Translations under genes and position numbers: made by a program
NCBI GenBank assembly: GCA_037039925.1
Contig: JAXRKP010000179.1
Location: 36,001-100,000 of the forward strand
Source of the DNA: Doris montereyensis
Taxonomy: Eukaryota > Mollusca > Gastropoda > Nudibranchia > Dorididae
DNA: 64,000 bases
Direction of reading: 5' to 3'
Shown: one piece after another, positions 61,730-64,000 of the stretch
How positions within the stretch are numbered: the first letter of the stretch is position 1
Layout: the number at the start of each line of letters is the position of its first letter
The notes under the pieces: generated by a model
Seen by the model: only the letters and a program-made list of their open reading frames with translations
Told to the model about the DNA's origin: nothing
The model's database searches: none

Positions 61730-63835
61730 GCTACGACTGAAAAACTCTGGAACTACTTCCATGCCCAAATCACCAAAGGCATTGAAAGCTGCATTCCATA
61801 TAAGAAAAGGGAAAATGTTACCTCCTTCCCTGGCTAAACAACCAATCGACGACTCTTGCGGCGTAAAGCCGAACTATACAGGCAAGCAAAGATCAGCAAA
61901 ACTGGACGGCCTACCAAGACTTTCAACGACACACCAAACAAGAGATGAAAAAGCAGAATGTGAATTCACAAATAACATCATCCTCAAGGGACTTCAAAGA
62001 AAAAACACAAAACTGTTTTGAAGATATGTTAAAAGTAAAAAGTGTCATGATATTGGCGTCTCCCCACTTATGGACAACGATGGTACTCTCCACAGTGAGA
62101 GTCAAGCCAAAGCCTGAATATTTCTTAACCAGTTCAAATTAGTATTTAGATCGGATAATCAAGAGAAACAATGCCACCAGTCCACATTGAAAGTGACATG
62201 ATGATTTCGAACATCACAATTAGTAAATTAGTAAAACTATTGACAGATATCGACACAGCAAAAGCCACAGGCCCTAACAACATCCCAAACCAAATCCTTA
62301 CAGAATGTGCGAACGAAATCGCTCTCGCACTTGCCCTTATATTTCAAAGCTCGATAGACACTGGGCTACTCCCAGAGGCTTGGTTAAAAGCAAACATATC
62401 CTGTATTTTCAAAAGAGGAAATGAACGTCAAGCAGAAAACTACAAACCCATTTCTCTCACATCTGTGATATCAAAAATACTTGAACATGTTGTATACAAA
62501 AACCTCATAGAACACCTGAGAGAAGTAGCAACATCCTAACAAGCCCTAATCATGGATTCAGGTCTGGATACTCCTGTGAGACACAACTAGTCATCACAAC
62601 AAATGATTTACTCCAAGCACAGAATGTGGGTACTCAAGTTGGCATGGGAATACTTGACTTTTCCAAGGTTTTTTGATAGTCCCCACAAAAAACTCCTGTA
62701 CAAATTGCACAAATATGGCGTCCGAGGACCCCTACAAACATGGCTGACAAATTTCCTAACAAAGCGAAAAATGAGAGTAGTACTGGAAGGATTATCATCA
62801 GAAGAAGGCCCCTGTAACATCAGGTGTCCCACAAGACACAGTCCTAGGCCCCCTCCTGTTCCTGTGTCATTTAAATGAACTATCTGAAAGAGTAACATCC
62901 CAGATGCGATTATTTGTGGATGACTGTCTAATCTACCGTAGTATCCAGTCAAGTCAAGATCATGTCATCTTACAGGAAGATCTAAACTCTCTAGAAAAAT
63001 GGGCCAGTGACTGGGGTATGCTTCAATTCCAATGCCAAAACATGCCACATTTTGAACATACAGAAGAAATCTAGTCACAAATACCACCTAAACAACACAA
63101 TATTAGAAGAAGTGAAGAAAAGTCCCTATCTTGGAATAATAATATCTGAGGATCTGAAATGGCGAAACCACATCACAAAGATCATTCAAAAGGCAAGCTC
63201 CACCATTGGTTTCCTTCGAAGAAATCTGAGACATTGTCCCATAGACTGCAGCGAAATGCATAAATGTCGCTTGTGAGATCTACGTTGGAAATATGAGGCC
63301 ACAGTGTGGGATCCATGCCTTGAAGAGGACATCAAAAGGCTAGAGGGAATCTAGCGACAGGGAGTTCGTTTCATCACCAGAGATTACAGCTCTAGAACAC
63401 CAGGCTGCATTACACAAATGCTCCAGGATCAAAACCTCCATTGACCTCAAAGATCGAAGAAAACAGCTCAGACTAGCCTTCATGTTCAAAATTGTCAAAG
63501 GAATGACTCCATCAATTCCCCCAGTGAAATTCTTAATCCCAAAATCCCAAGCGCATCAAACGAAAATTTGAAGACCACATAACGAATAACATAATTGAGC
63601 CCTACGTCACAAACAACACAAATTGCTACACAATACCACCATCACATACAAACAACTACAGAAACTCTTTCTTCGTCCGTACCATCATTGACTGGAGTCA
63701 CCTCGATGAACATATCATCAACTCAACATCGATCGAAATTTTCAGAGAAAGACTGTCACGTCTATAAACCGCTGTAATTACGTCAATAACTGGTTTCTAC
63801 AACGGACTATTGATTCAGATTCAGAAGAAGATTCA
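61730..63835 (+). mobile_element. LINE (jockey/CR1-like) with reverse-transcriptase domain, degraded
   Basis: Reads, across frame changes, KRYVKSKKCHDIGVSPLMDN, DTAKATGPNNIPNQILTECA, ENYKPISLTSVISKILEHVV, HGFRSGYSCETQLVI, GILDFSKVFD, SGVPQ, VLGPLLFL, RLFVDDCLIYRS and KSPYLGIIISEDLKWRNHI. This is the ordered palm/finger set of a non-LTR reverse transcriptase; the FVDD box is present. The upstream endonuclease domain is absent, so it is 5' truncated, and frameshifts or stops at about 62538, 62876 and 63048 disable it. The C-terminal part runs to about 63770. Confidence 0.9.
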
Positions 63836-64000
63836 AATTTATAACAACAGTATTTGTTTTAATTTTCTTTGTGTTAACAACTTGTTATTTCTCCCTTGAT
63901 AATGTGTTTACCTTTGTACTTATTTTGAGCTGAATGAGATAAAATCACAATAATACATCTGTCTAGTTAGTTGTAACATTTGCGTTATGAAAAAAAAAGT

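Overview
This is an AT-rich, repeat-dense nuclear genome segment from an invertebrate animal. Genes have small exons with GT-AG introns, and the window is full of tRNA-derived SINEs, LINE remnants, TIR transposons, satellites and G/C homopolymers. Repeat content and the frequent AGATCTAGATCT motifs suggest a lophotrochozoan, perhaps a gastropod mollusc. That placement is an impression, not a proof. There is no bacterial-style gene organisation.

Layout. (1) 0.7-1.1 kb: last exon of METTL14 (+), the RNA-binding partner subunit of the m6A methyltransferase. (2) 5.7-20.0 kb: a large HEAT/ARM-repeat protein on the minus strand, tail-to-tail with METTL14. It is tentatively BRAT1-like, with an acidic tail ending Asp-Cys-Phe. 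(3) 19.9-23.3 kb: an unusual block in which the first exon's 5' end is duplicated on both sides of about 1.7 kb of AGT/AGC microsatellite, followed by a 15-copy 46-bp minisatellite. (4) 27.6-about 40 kb: ENKD1 (-), an enkurin-domain centriole/cilium protein. Its introns hold a 2.5-kb retrocopy with target-site duplications and a 4-kb piggyBac element flanked by TTAA. (5) 45.3-60 kb: a C2orf81 homologue (+). ENKD1 and C2orf81 diverge from the 40-45 kb region. (6) 61.7-63.9 kb: a non-LTR retrotransposon with a recognisable reverse transcriptase.

A recurring theme is that conserved reading frames are broken by single-base length differences, many of them in homopolymers. This is seen in METTL14, the HEAT-repeat gene, ENKD1, C2orf81 and the piggyBac transposase. 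Splice sites and flanking conserved sequence are intact, so assembly error is more likely than gene death. The functional gene ends should therefore be read with the corrections noted per entry.

The most unusual non-genic signals are the duplicated first exon around the microsatellite, a TIR transposon family with TTAT target duplications including an inverted pair, and two short hairpin elements that carry tRNA-like promoters between their inverted arms. I do not see a convincing novel multi-gene system. Identifications rest on reading the sequence and on remembered family sequences, without any database search.
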